A DNA stretch of 57,051 bases from Herbinix sp. Lineage in GTDB: Bacteria; Bacillota; Clostridia; Lachnospirales; Lachnospiraceae. Positions 8,349 through 16,871 of the stretch are shown here, piece after piece (within the stretch, counting starts at the first letter, position 1; every line of letters begins with the position of its first letter). Below the pieces are notes generated by a model that had not been told where the DNA came from, searched no databases, and worked only from the letters and a program-made list of their open reading frames with translations. The stretch covers positions 1 through 57,051 of the forward strand of contig JAQZBN010000043.1 of NCBI GenBank assembly GCA_029238935.1, written 5' to 3'. The position numbers and the translations under genes were made by a program.

Positions 8349-9515
8349 TTATAAATTTTCAATGGTCTCCATCAGATAATCTGCAAACTTAGCACTGGTT
8401 GCTCCGGTATCTCTTCCTGTAAGCACTACCTTTTTCTCTGTAATTGTACAGATATCAAGAGCATGGTATAGCTTATCTGCTTCCTTCGTATAACCGATAT
8501 GAGCGAGTAACATTGCACCTGCACGGATCATACTGCAGGGATCAGCATAGATGTCTCTGCCTTCCTGTACCATTCGAGGGGCGGAACCATGGATTGCTTC
8601 AAACATCGCATAGCGCTTACCAATATTTGCACTACCAGCTGTTCCTACACCACCTTGGAATTCGGCTGCTTCATCGGTAATAATATCACCATAGAGGTTT
8701 GGAAGAACAACGACTTGGAAATCCTTTCTTCTCTTTTCATCAACCAGCTTTGCAGTCATGATATCAATGTACCAGTCATCTGCTGTGATATCCGGATATT
8801 CCTTAGCGATTTCTTTAAACGTATCAAGGAATTTACCGTCGGTCGTCTTTATAATATTTGCTTTTGTTACAGCAGTCACTCTGGTTTTGCCATTTGCTTT
8901 TGCAAATTCAAAAGCAGCACGGATAATTCTCTCGGTACCCTGTGAAGTCACTACTGTAAAATCAACACCCAAATCCTCTGATACATGAATTCCTTTACTT
9001 CCAACTGCATAAGCACCCTCGGTATTCTCACGATAAAACGTCCAGTCAATTCCTTGCTCCGGAATACGAACCGGTCTTACATTTGCAAAAAGATCCAGCT
9101 CTTTTCTCATTGCTACGTTCGCGCTTTCCACATTGGGCCATGGATCACCTTTTCTAGGTGTTGTAGTAGGTCCTTTTAATATAACATGACACTCCTTCAA
9201 TTCAGCTAATACTGCTGGGGGAATAGCTGCATTCTCCTCTGCTCTACGCTCAATCGTAAGACCTTCAATTGTCTTAAAGAGTACCTTACCTGATTTAATA
9301 TCATCTTTTAGTAAATACTCTAATACTCGCTGTGCCTGACCTGTAATCGCAGGTCCAATTCCATCACCACCGCACACTCCGACGATGATCTGGTCTAGTT
9401 CCTTATAATTAATAAAGTCACCTTGAGCTTTCATTTCTTCAACTCGAAGCAACTGCTCCTCAAGTAACTTTCCAAATCTTTCTTTCGCTGCTTCAATTTT
9501 ATCCATCGCTATCAT
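8349..9515 (-). CDS. icd: Isocitrate dehydrogenase (isocitrate/isopropylmalate dehydrogenase family)
   Basis: This oxidatively decarboxylates isocitrate to 2-oxoglutarate. It belongs to the beta-decarboxylating dehydrogenase family: GGDGIGP near the start, KGPTTTP, NVRPVR, YRENTEGAY with the catalytic Tyr, VTKANI with the catalytic Lys, NLYGDIITDEAAE, and FEAIHGSAP. Length is 388 aa from ATG 9515, five bases after GGAGG; the longest frame starts at a TTG inside that SD. An N-terminal extension of about 45 residues is unlike LeuB. Neighbouring Re-citrate synthase supports isocitrate rather than isopropylmalate as substrate. Cofactor (NAD or NADP) is not settled here. Confidence 0.9.
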   Translation of the reverse strand: MIAMDKIEAAKERFGKLLEEQLLRVEEMKAQGDFINYKELDQIIVGVCGGDGIGPAITGQAQRVLEYLLKDDIKSGKVLFKTIEGLTIERRAEENAAIPPAVLAELKECHVILKGPTTTPRKGDPWPNVESANVAMRKELDLFANVRPVRIPEQGIDWTFYRENTEGAYAVGSKGIHVSEDLGVDFTVVTSQGTERIIRAAFEFAKANGKTRVTAVTKANIIKTTDGKFLDTFKEIAKEYPDITADDWYIDIMTAKLVDEKRRKDFQVVVLPNLYGDIITDEAAEFQGGVGTAGSANIGKRYAMFEAIHGSAPRMVQEGRDIYADPCSMIRAGAMLLAHIGYTKEADKLYHALDICTITEKKVVLTGRDTGATSAKFADYLMETIENL

Positions 9516-9597
9516 AATAACCTCCAAAAGTATCTTATTTCATGGCATCCCATTGAACGAATAACACGCTAACTTATTTAGCAACAGTATCCATATT

Positions 9598-9626
9598 ATT
9601 GTATAACCAAAGTTTATCCTTGTCAA
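9598..9626 (-). promoter_or_regulatory. icd promoter
   Basis: On the minus strand TTGACA (9621-9626) and TACAAT (9598-9603) are 17 bases apart, giving a leader of roughly 75 bases. It allows icd to be transcribed separately from the citrate synthase gene upstream. The -10 region shares ATTGTATA with the citrate synthase promoter but is not a full palindrome. Confidence 0.6.
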
Positions 9627-9666
9627 ATTAACTTCCATATAACTACTTAAAAATGCATAATCCAGA

Positions 9667-11064
9667 TTATGGTCTAATTAATTCGATCCCTATTTCTTCT
9701 TGGTATTTCTCAATCAACTCGATCAATTCACTGTCCGTAATAACTGTTACACGACCGCTGTCATACTCTTCATCGACCCAAACTTTAATTTTTGATACGA
9801 TCGGATGATTCTTGTCAACAGCACGTTCCCCTTTCAGTTTGTAATATGTATTGATCCAATGGGCAATACCTGCTAATCCGGAAGTGTTCGATACTGCAAC
9901 CAATACTGGCCGATTAAGAAATTTATCAGTATCAAAGATATTGTAGATTTCCTCATTCTTTAGAAGTCCGTCTGCATGAATTCCTGCTCTGGTGACATTG
10001 AAATTCTTTCCAACAAAAGGAGTTCTTGACGGAACCCGGTAGCCGATTTCATTCTCAAAATACTCAGCTAATTCTGTGATCACTGTTGTATCCATGCCAT
10101 CTAAGGTACCCTTTAATTGCGCATATTCAAATACCATTGCCTCCAGAGGGGTATTCCCTGTTCGTTCACCTATACCAAATAAGGAACAATTAACACCTGA
10201 CGCACCATATAACCATGCTGTGGTTGAGTTTGTTACTGCTTTATAGAAGTCGTTATGACCGTGCCATTCCAACCATTTGGAAGGAACTCCTCCATGAGCC
10301 ATAATACCATAAATAATACCCTGTACAGAACGAGGGATCACAGCACCGGAGAAGTTTACTCCATAACCCATGGTATCACATGCTCTGATTTTAACGGGAA
10401 TATTATATTCTTTACTCAACTTCATCAGCTCTGAGCAAAACGGAATAACAAAGCCATGAATATCGGATCTCGTAATATCTTCTAAGTGACATCGGGGAGC
10501 AACGCCGGTTTCGAGACATTCCCTTACAATACTAAGATAATGATTCATCGCTTCTCTTCTTGTCATCTTCATCTTATAAAAGATGTGATAATCGGAGCAG
10601 CTTACTAAGATTCCGGTTTCCTTCATTCCAATCTCTTTTACCAGTTCAAAGTCCTTCTTGCTGGCTCTGATCCATGAGGTAACCTCCGGAAATTGATATC
10701 CTTTTTCCATACAACGATAAACAGCATCACGATCCTTTTTGCTGTATAAGAAGAATTCACATTGGCGAATGATTCCCTTGGGACCACCCAGACGATGAAA
10801 GTAATCAAACATAGTAACAATCTGTTCCGTAGTATAAGGTGCTCTTGATTGCTGTCCATCCCGAAAAGTAGTATCTGTGATAAAGATTTCATCGGGAAGA
10901 TTATGCGGAACAATTCTGTCATTAAAAGCTATCTTCGGAATTTCATCATATGGAAACAGATTACGGAACACATTCGGTTGATCCACATCTACGAGGGGGT
11001 AAATCGGCTCCTCTAGTTGCAATAGATTGTTATGTGGATTGATATAAACTCTTCTTTGATCCAT
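9667..11064 (-). CDS. Re-type citrate synthase (homocitrate/isopropylmalate synthase-like)
   Basis: The protein is a DRE-TIM aldolase: TDTTFRDGQQSRAPYT carries the metal-binding Asp and the DGQQ signature, and EWHGHNDFYKAVTNS the metal-binding His pair. Length is 465 aa. It resembles the Re-citrate synthase known from Clostridium kluyveri, which condenses acetyl-CoA and oxaloacetate with opposite stereochemistry to the usual enzyme and is found in some strict anaerobes. It lacks a LeuA-type C-terminal regulatory domain of full length. ATG 11064 follows GGGAGAG by 8 bases; the longer frame from 11115 has no SD. Isocitrate dehydrogenase next door supports citrate as product over isopropylmalate. 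Confidence 0.88.
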   Translation of the reverse strand: MDQRRVYINPHNNLLQLEEPIYPLVDVDQPNVFRNLFPYDEIPKIAFNDRIVPHNLPDEIFITDTTFRDGQQSRAPYTTEQIVTMFDYFHRLGGPKGIIRQCEFFLYSKKDRDAVYRCMEKGYQFPEVTSWIRASKKDFELVKEIGMKETGILVSCSDYHIFYKMKMTRREAMNHYLSIVRECLETGVAPRCHLEDITRSDIHGFVIPFCSELMKLSKEYNIPVKIRACDTMGYGVNFSGAVIPRSVQGIIYGIMAHGGVPSKWLEWHGHNDFYKAVTNSTTAWLYGASGVNCSLFGIGERTGNTPLEAMVFEYAQLKGTLDGMDTTVITELAEYFENEIGYRVPSRTPFVGKNFNVTRAGIHADGLLKNEEIYNIFDTDKFLNRPVLVAVSNTSGLAGIAHWINTYYKLKGERAVDKNHPIVSKIKVWVDEEYDSGRVTVITDSELIELIEKYQEEIGIELIRP

Positions 11065-11104
11065 GGTATCGTCTCTCCCATCCATTAAATTTAAAATTTG
11101 TTTT

Positions 11105-11133
11105 ATTGTATACAATTATACCTGTATTGTCAA
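11105..11133 (-). promoter_or_regulatory. Re-citrate synthase promoter with GntR-type palindrome
   Basis: On the minus strand TTGACA (11128-11133) and TACAAT (11105-11110) are 17 bases apart. The perfect 12-bp palindrome ATTGTATACAAT (11105-11116) overlaps the -10 box. Sites of the form TTGTnnACAA are typical of FadR/FCD regulators, and one is encoded at 7599-8267. Binding is inference. Confidence 0.6.
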
Positions 11134-11233
11134 TCACATTTTATCATCATTATATGATTATTTATGCATTATTAATGCTAACATAATAATAGACATAATC
11201 TTTTCTTTTTTCGTAGTATGAACGATTTAATGA

Positions 11234-11272
11234 TATAAAAAAATGATCTGCAGGACTTTTCCCACAGATCAC
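11234..11272 (-). terminator. Terminator after the BY-kinase-like gene
   Basis: CAGATCA/TGATCTG arms (11265-11271 and 11244-11250) are followed on the minus strand by a run of seven T. It lies about 55 bp past the stop of the gene ending at 11325. Confidence 0.75.
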
Positions 11273-11324
11273 CAGTTTCAATTTTATTAATTAAGCTTGT
11301 TTTTATTAATCCATAATCGTATAT

Positions 11325-12026
11325 TTATTCTGCCAGATAATATTTACTATATTTCTTATATAATTTCCCCGAATAATGGCTATAATAGCTTTTACTATCC
11401 ATATCAACTTTATTTAAAACAGCACCCAGAATTTTACATCCCGCTTTTTCAAGCTGTGTCTTCACACTGGCAATCATTCTATAACTATGGGAATTCGCTT
11501 CAACCACAAGGATTGCTCCATCACTTTTTGCAGCAATGATCGCACTGTCGATCACACTTCCCAACGGGGGTGTATCTATAATTACATAATCATATTCATC
11601 TCTTAACTCATCAATTAGTGTAGTACTATATTTATTTCCAAGTAATTCTGCAGGATTCGGAGGTACAGGACCAGCAAATATCATTGAAAGGTTCTTAATA
11701 TTCGTTTCGTAAATTACTTCCTCCTTATGTATAATTCCCGTAAGATAATGAGTTAGGCCTTTCACTTCCTGATCAAGATGATATCTTCCCAAGAGCACAG
11801 ATTTACGAAGATCCGCATCAATAAAGACAACCTTTTTACCAGCTTCTGCCAAAGACATCGCCAAGTGAAATGAAACTACTGATTTTCCCTCGCCCGGTGC
11901 ACAACTGGTAATATCAATGACTTTAATCTTTTTACCGCAAAAAGCTACGTTTGTTCTTAAGGTTTTATAAGCTTCATTGCTCTTATAATCCAGTTCTTTT
12001 AAGTTCTCAATTGTTACCTTCCCCAT
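11325..12026 (-). CDS. CpsD/CapB-family BY-kinase-like ATPase
   Basis: This is a P-loop ATPase of the bacterial tyrosine kinase group that controls polysaccharide export. Visible motifs are Walker A APGEGKS, Walker A' VVFIDADLR, Walker B VIIDTPPLG, and a C-terminal tyrosine-rich tail (SYYSHYSGKLYKKYSKYYL) of the kind that is autophosphorylated. Length is 233 aa with no membrane segment. BY-kinases of Firmicutes normally work with a separate CpsC/CapA membrane activator and sit in capsule operons; neither is present here, so this copy is an orphan and its target is unknown. Confidence 0.88.
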   Translation of the reverse strand: MGKVTIENLKELDYKSNEAYKTLRTNVAFCGKKIKVIDITSCAPGEGKSVVSFHLAMSLAEAGKKVVFIDADLRKSVLLGRYHLDQEVKGLTHYLTGIIHKEEVIYETNIKNLSMIFAGPVPPNPAELLGNKYSTTLIDELRDEYDYVIIDTPPLGSVIDSAIIAAKSDGAILVVEANSHSYRMIASVKTQLEKAGCKILGAVLNKVDMDSKSYYSHYSGKLYKKYSKYYLAE

Positions 12027-12259
12027 TGGTACCCTCCTATATTCATCCTACCTTCCATTTCTGTCGAATGATATCTATCAACAAAAGATTGGAGCCATAA
12101 AGAAGTTTACCATATATTTACAATGTCCAAAAGTAAAAACGTCCGCAGAAATTAACATAAAAACCATTAATAAAAGAAGGTCTTCCTTATCTCGCGAATG
12201 AAAGACAGAAAAACCCACCATGATACAAAAAAGTATATTTAATTCAATTCAACATGACT

Positions 12260-12994
12260 CTATTTAAACAGATTCGTAATCATTTCATAAAAAACAGGAA
12301 TTAAAACTGCCGGTAGTATATTCCCACACTTAATCTTTTTACCAAAGATCATATTAATTCCAATGCCGAAGATTAAGATGGAACCAATAAAAGATAGATT
12401 TGTAATCAGAGTCTCGTCTAAGTATGGCTCAATAAATCTTGCAGAAAGTGTAATCAAGCCTTGGTAAATTCCTATGGGAAGTATAGAAAAGAATACCCCA
12501 ATTCCTAAGGTGGAGGCAAAAAAGATTGCTACAACACCATCAATAACTCCCTTTGCAATCAACATGGAAGGATTCCCTGACAATCCATCCTGCAACGATC
12601 CGATTATGGCCATTGCACCGATACAAAATAATAGGGAACTGTTAACAAAACCTTCTACAAAGTTTTGTCCCTTCTCACCTTTTACTTGTAACTTCACTTT
12701 AATCAGTTCGCCTAGTTTCTCCAACTTTTGTTCTATATTAATAAGTTCTCCCAGAAAAGCACCCAACGCTAAGGATACAATCATCAACATGATATTCTCT
12801 GTTTCCAGTCCATTGTCCTTTATCGTAAGGATTCCCTGCAAAGCTCCACTAATTCCGATAAACATTACTGCCAGTCCTAAAGCATTCATAATTGTGTCTT
12901 GAAACCGTTGTTTCAAACTACCTTTAATTATGATCCCAACCGTAGATCCGATGATGATTGCAGCCATATTTACTATTGTTCCTAATCCGATCAT
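12260..12994 (-). CDS. DUF554 integral membrane protein (YdfK/YqgA-like)
   Basis: This 244-aa protein has six to eight hydrophobic segments, beginning with a Gly-rich first helix (MIGLGTIVNMAAIIIGSTVGI). The pattern, length and N-terminal GT-VN-A-III-GS-G motif match DUF554 proteins such as E. coli YqgA and B. subtilis YdfK, which have no established function. It is monocistronic. The start has only a weak SD, and an 8-bp inverted repeat (13003-13028) ends eight bases upstream of the ATG. Confidence 0.88.
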   Translation of the reverse strand: MIGLGTIVNMAAIIIGSTVGIIIKGSLKQRFQDTIMNALGLAVMFIGISGALQGILTIKDNGLETENIMLMIVSLALGAFLGELINIEQKLEKLGELIKVKLQVKGEKGQNFVEGFVNSSLLFCIGAMAIIGSLQDGLSGNPSMLIAKGVIDGVVAIFFASTLGIGVFFSILPIGIYQGLITLSARFIEPYLDETLITNLSFIGSILIFGIGINMIFGKKIKCGNILPAVLIPVFYEMITNLFK

Positions 12995-13002
12995 GTCATC
13001 TT

Positions 13003-13028
13003 CTATTGACGTCTACAACTGTCAATAG
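13003..13028 (-). repeat. Inverted repeat just upstream of the DUF554 start
   Basis: CTATTGAC (13003-13010) and GTCAATAG (13021-13028) are perfect 8-bp arms around a 10-base loop. On the minus strand the hairpin ends eight bases before the start codon, where the SD should be, so it could be an operator or hinder ribosome binding. There is no T tail, so it is not an ordinary terminator. Confidence 0.5.
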
Positions 13029-13222
13029 CTCCATCCTTTCTTATCTGTAATCTTTGATATCATTGGTTGATCTTAACTCCGATTTCGTTGCTCTGTACCG
13101 GTATATGAATGAATAAATATTAATAAAATACCCAATTCTTAAGATCATATTATTTATTTATAGCACCCTTTACCTCGATATTCAAGCTTAATTCGATATA
13201 AATTTCCCTTCTTTTTTCATAG

Positions 13223-13280
13223 TTATTCAATAGGAATAATATTATTTTCTATTGACAATTATTAGTTTGAATACTATTAT
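13223..13280 (+). promoter_or_regulatory. Promoter and upstream dyad of the Cys/Met PLP genes
   Basis: TTGACA (13252-13257) and TATTAT (13275-13280) are 17 bases apart, placing the start about 38 bases before the ATG at 13325. A perfect dyad TTATTC-N5-GAATAA (13223-13239) lies 12 bases upstream of the -35 box. Its position and sequence resemble operators of CymR-type cysteine regulators, but this is inference. The leader is too short for an S-box or T-box. Confidence 0.6.
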
Positions 13281-13324
13281 TTTAAAAACAGAACAAAAGG
13301 CTCAGTCAGAATTGTGAGGTACCA

Positions 13325-14476
13325 ATGGAGAAGCATATTAATACTAAATGCCTTTACGGCAATCAAAAAAATAAACATAACGACCCTACAGGAGCCATCA
13401 GTACTCCGATCTATCAAACAGCAACCTTTGCTCACCCTGCGGTTGGACAAAGTACCGGCTATGACTATTCCCGTGTACAAAACCCAACGAGAGAACAATT
13501 AGAACATATTATGACTGCTTTAGAAAACGGTAACGATACTGTTGCATTCTCAAGTGGTATGGCTGCAATTCAAGCCTGTATGGAATTATTTGAACCAGGA
13601 GATCATATTCTGTCCTCGGATGATCTTTACGGCGGATCTGTAAGACTTTTCGATCATATCAATCGTAAAAATGGTTTAGAAATTGATTATATCGATACCT
13701 CTGATCTATTAAACATAGAAAAATCAATAAAATCAAATACCAAAGCTATTTATATAGAAACTCCTACCAATCCTATGATGCAGGTAACCGATCTAAGAGC
13801 GGTTGCAAAGATATGCAAGAAGTATCAGCTTTTATTGATTGTTGATAATACCTTCCTCACTCCATATTATCAAAATCCTATTTCTCTCGGAGCAGACATT
13901 GTTCTTCATAGCGGAACCAAATTCCTCGGTGGTCATAATGATACCCTAGCCGGCTTTTTAGTTACGGCGAATGAGCAGCTTTCCGAACGAATTCGATTTG
14001 TTGTAAAAACCATTGGAACCGGTTTAGCTCCTTTTGATAGTTGGTTAATACTTCGAGGAATTAAGACCCTTGCTCTTCGTATGGAATGCCAACAAAAAAA
14101 TGCCCTGGTAATCGTAGATTGGTTAACGAAACATCCAAAGGTTAAAGAAGTATATTATGTTGGTCTTCCATCCCACCCCGGCTATCACACTAATCTTAAT
14201 CAGGCTACCGGTTTTGGTAGTATGATTTCCTTTCGGGTAGATCAAAAAGAAACTGCTGTTGCTCTATTAGAACAGGTGAAATTAATACAATATGCTGAAA
14301 GTCTTGGAGGAGTTGAGAGTTTAATCACCTATCCGATGCTTCAGACCCATGCTGACCTGCCTAAGGAAAAGCAAGAGGAAAAAGGTATTACAGATACTTT
14401 ATTACGTTTTTCCGTTGGCATTGAACACGTGGATGACTTAATTGCAGATTTAGCACAGGCACTTGAGATACAATAA
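13325..14476 (+). CDS. Cys/Met-metabolism PLP enzyme (cystathionine gamma-synthase / gamma-lyase type)
   Basis: This is a fold-type I trans-sulfuration enzyme of 383 aa, the normal length. PLP-site features are visible: YSRVQNPTREQLE, SSGMAAIQA, YGGS, ETPTNPMM, DNTF, and the Schiff-base Lys in HSGTKFLGGHND. The C-terminus has the RFSVGIEHVDDLI motif. Members act as cystathionine gamma-synthase, cystathionine beta- or gamma-lyase, or O-acetylhomoserine sulfhydrylase, and sequence reading cannot separate these. Start ATG follows GAGG at five bases. The next gene is a MalY/PatB C-S lyase, so the pair may connect cysteine and homocysteine. Confidence 0.88.
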   Translation: MEKHINTKCLYGNQKNKHNDPTGAISTPIYQTATFAHPAVGQSTGYDYSRVQNPTREQLEHIMTALENGNDTVAFSSGMAAIQACMELFEPGDHILSSDDLYGGSVRLFDHINRKNGLEIDYIDTSDLLNIEKSIKSNTKAIYIETPTNPMMQVTDLRAVAKICKKYQLLLIVDNTFLTPYYQNPISLGADIVLHSGTKFLGGHNDTLAGFLVTANEQLSERIRFVVKTIGTGLAPFDSWLILRGIKTLALRMECQQKNALVIVDWLTKHPKVKEVYYVGLPSHPGYHTNLNQATGFGSMISFRVDQKETAVALLEQVKLIQYAESLGGVESLITYPMLQTHADLPKEKQEEKGITDTLLRFSVGIEHVDDLIADLAQALEIQ

Positions 14477-14541
14477 TAAAATCGAGTCATTGTTTGAATA
14501 CCATGTATCGATTAACTTAACCATTGGGAAAGGATCTTGCT

Positions 14542-15723
14542 ATGAATAGGAATTTTGATGAGATTATAGATCGTAAAAATACGAATTCGATTAAATATGA
14601 TTTTGCAAAAGAAAGAGGTAAGCCGGAAGGAATACTACCCTTATGGGTTGCAGACATGGACTTTAAGGCACCAGATCCTGTCCTGGATGATTTACTTAAG
14701 GCTGTATCTCATGGTATCTTCGGATATACAGAAGTAAAACGTGATTATTTTGATGCTGTGTATCAGTGGTTTTTGAAGCATTTTGAATGGGAGACAAAAA
14801 AGGAGTGGCTGGTCAAGGCACCCGGTGTTGTTTATGCCCTTGCATGTGCGGTTCGGGCCTTCACAAAGGAGGGTGATGCAGTATTAATCCAACAGCCTGT
14901 ATATTATCCTTTTACCTCCGTAATTGAAGATAATAACCGAAGACTGATTATTAATCCGCTGGTATACCAAGATTATAACTATCGGATCGATTTTGAAGAT
15001 ATGGAACGAAAAATCATAGAGGAGCAAGTTAAATTATTTATTCTCTGTAGTCCCCATAATCCAGTTGGTCGAGTATGGACAAAGGAGGAACTGGTGAGGT
15101 TAGGAAATCTATGCCTTAAACATCAGGTATTGATCCTATCCGATGAAATCCATTGTGATTTTACCTATCCCGGACACCCTCATACGGTATTTTCAAGTAT
15201 CAATGAGGACTTTGCAGATTATAGTATCATTTGTACGGCCCCTAGTAAAACTTTTAACCTTGCAGGTTTACAGGTTTCCAATATTTTTATAAAAAACCCG
15301 GTGCTTCGACGGAAGTTCATCGACGAAATCAGAAAGACCGGATACAGCCAGCTTAACACCTTAGGTTTAATCGCTTGTCAGTCAGCTTATGCCAATGGAG
15401 AACCCTGGTTAAATGAATTAAAGCTTTATCTGCAGGATAATTTATCTTATGTAAGACAGTTTTTAAAAGATAACTTACCACAGATCCGATTAGTTGAACC
15501 CCAGGGGACCTATTTAATCTGGTTGGATTTTAGCGCTTTGTCGTTCACTGAAGAAAAAATGGAACATATGATTGTTCACAAAGCCGGTCTTTGGCTTGAT
15601 GGTGGAACGATGTTTGGTGCGTCAGGCCTTGGTTTTCAAAGAATTAACATAGCATGTCCACGAGATATCCTAAAGGATGCGATGCAAAAACTCCTTAAAG
15701 CGATGAAGGAATTAGAAGAATAA
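14542..15723 (+). CDS. MalY/PatB-family cystathionine beta-lyase (C-S lyase)
   Basis: This is a PLP aminotransferase-fold enzyme that cleaves cystathionine to homocysteine, ammonia and pyruvate. It has LPLWVADMDF near the N-terminus, FGYTE, CSPHNPVGRVW, LSDEIHCDF, the PLP Lys in APSKTFNLAGLQ, and the C-terminal GFQRINIACPR. Length is 393 aa from ATG 14542, which follows AAAGGA by 7 bases; the longer frame from 14524 lacks an SD. It is 65 bp downstream of the first PLP gene and followed by a strong terminator, so the two form a short operon. Confidence 0.92.
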   Translation: MNRNFDEIIDRKNTNSIKYDFAKERGKPEGILPLWVADMDFKAPDPVLDDLLKAVSHGIFGYTEVKRDYFDAVYQWFLKHFEWETKKEWLVKAPGVVYALACAVRAFTKEGDAVLIQQPVYYPFTSVIEDNNRRLIINPLVYQDYNYRIDFEDMERKIIEEQVKLFILCSPHNPVGRVWTKEELVRLGNLCLKHQVLILSDEIHCDFTYPGHPHTVFSSINEDFADYSIICTAPSKTFNLAGLQVSNIFIKNPVLRRKFIDEIRKTGYSQLNTLGLIACQSAYANGEPWLNELKLYLQDNLSYVRQFLKDNLPQIRLVEPQGTYLIWLDFSALSFTEEKMEHMIVHKAGLWLDGGTMFGASGLGFQRINIACPRDILKDAMQKLLKAMKELEE

Positions 15724-15785
15724 GAATAAATTGAAGAGAATTCATTTCATACCTTAGTAATTAAATACATCTTTCAATATAAAAC

Positions 15786-15816
15786 AAGAAGGAGGAAAAC
15801 CTCCTTCTTATTTTAT
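15786..15816 (+). terminator. Terminator of the Cys/Met operon
   Basis: AAGAAGGAGG (15786-15795) and CCTCCTTCTT (15800-15809) make a perfect 10-bp stem with an AAAA loop, followed by ATTTTAT. It lies 63 bp past the stop. Confidence 0.9.
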
Positions 15817-15917
15817 ATCGATACATATGATACATAATGAAACTACTTGTATAGCAATCACAGAATGTATTCCTTTTCTTCTCCAAAGCCATCCGCCATG
15901 AATTTATCATGATTTTT

Positions 15918-16063
15918 CTAGACTAATCCTGTTGTCTGCTCCACTTCCCTCAGTGCAAGTATTGTTTTGGATAGAAGCTGATCTAAATCCCAGCCAAGCA
16001 TCGCTGCACCTCGTTCAATTACTTCTCTGGATCAGCCTGCAGCAAATTTGCTTATGATCCGAT
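15918..16063 (-). pseudogene. Decayed gene remnant with in-frame stop
   Basis: On the minus strand one frame reads ISKFAAG, then TGA, then SREVIERGAAMLGWDLDQLL and SKTILALREVEQTTGLV before a TAG at 15918-15920. The stretch has coding character, with an amphipathic helical pattern, but no start codon, no SD and an internal stop, so it looks like the 3' end of a lost gene. A further in-frame stretch down to about 15860 may also be relic. I do not recognise the family with confidence. The rest of the 389-bp gap holds only the terminator above and no other gene. Confidence 0.45.
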
Positions 16064-16112
16064 AGAATAACTATCGTTTATATTTTTCTATATATTCATC
16101 CAAATATTATCT

Positions 16113-16871
16113 TTATCCAATACCTCCAAGATCTTTGATTACCTCACCGGCAATGATTAAGCCTGCAACAGATGGAACAAATGCATTACTACCTGGGATT
16201 TGCCTTCTGGCAGTACATTTACGCTCCGCTCCCGGAGGACAAATACAATGACTCTTACAGCTTAGGGACATATCTTCCAAAGGCTTTCTTGGTAACTCCT
16301 TTGAATACACTACTTTCAGCTTCTTTACTCCTCTAACTTTAAGCTCCTTGCGCATGACTTTTGCTAAAGGACACACAGAAGTCTTGTAGATATCAGTTAT
16401 TTCAAAACAGGTAGGATCTAATTTATTCCCTGCTCCCATGCAGCTAATGATCGGTACCTTCTTTTCCTGTGCCCGTAGAACTAACTCAATCTTACCGGAT
16501 ACGGTATCGATCGCATCCACCACGTAGGAATACTGTGAAAAATCAAAGCTATCCGCAGTCTGGGGAGTAAAAAAACACTGGTGTGTATATACAACTGCAT
16601 TCGGATTAATTTCAAGAATTCGTTCTTTCATAACATCCACTTTATATTTACCAACGGTTTTTCTTGTGGCAATAATCTGTCGATTGATATTGGTTAAGCA
16701 CACTTTATCATCATCAATCAAATCGAACGTACCTACACCACTGCGTGCTAAAGCTTCTACCGTATACCCGCCAACACCTCCGATACCAAATACAGCAACT
16801 CTAGCCTGGTTCAGTTGATTCATTGCATCTTTTCCAAACAACAGCTCTGTTCTTGAGAATTGATTTAACAT
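16113..16871 (-). CDS. tcdA: tRNA threonylcarbamoyladenosine dehydratase (TcdA/CsdL)
   Basis: This is an E1-like ATP-dependent enzyme that cyclises t6A37 in tRNA to ct6A. The nucleotide-binding motif is FGIGGVGGYTVEALARSG, followed by DDDKVCLTNINRQ and the DAIDTVSGK region. A Cys-rich segment (CKSHCICPPGAERKC) and PSVAGLIIAGEVI close the protein. Length is 252 aa, typical. It overlaps the upstream ttcA-like gene by 7 bp, so translation is probably coupled. In E. coli this protein works with a cysteine desulfurase (CsdA), and one is encoded just upstream here. Confidence 0.93.
   Translation of the reverse strand: MLNQFSRTELLFGKDAMNQLNQARVAVFGIGGVGGYTVEALARSGVGTFDLIDDDKVCLTNINRQIIATRKTVGKYKVDVMKERILEINPNAVVYTHQCFFTPQTADSFDFSQYSYVVDAIDTVSGKIELVLRAQEKKVPIISCMGAGNKLDPTCFEITDIYKTSVCPLAKVMRKELKVRGVKKLKVVYSKELPRKPLEDMSLSCKSHCICPPGAERKCTARRQIPGSNAFVPSVAGLIIAGEVIKDLGGIG

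Noticed and set aside
13281..13324. S-box or T-box riboswitch before the Cys/Met genes
   Set aside because: The predicted leader is only about 38 bases, too short for either.
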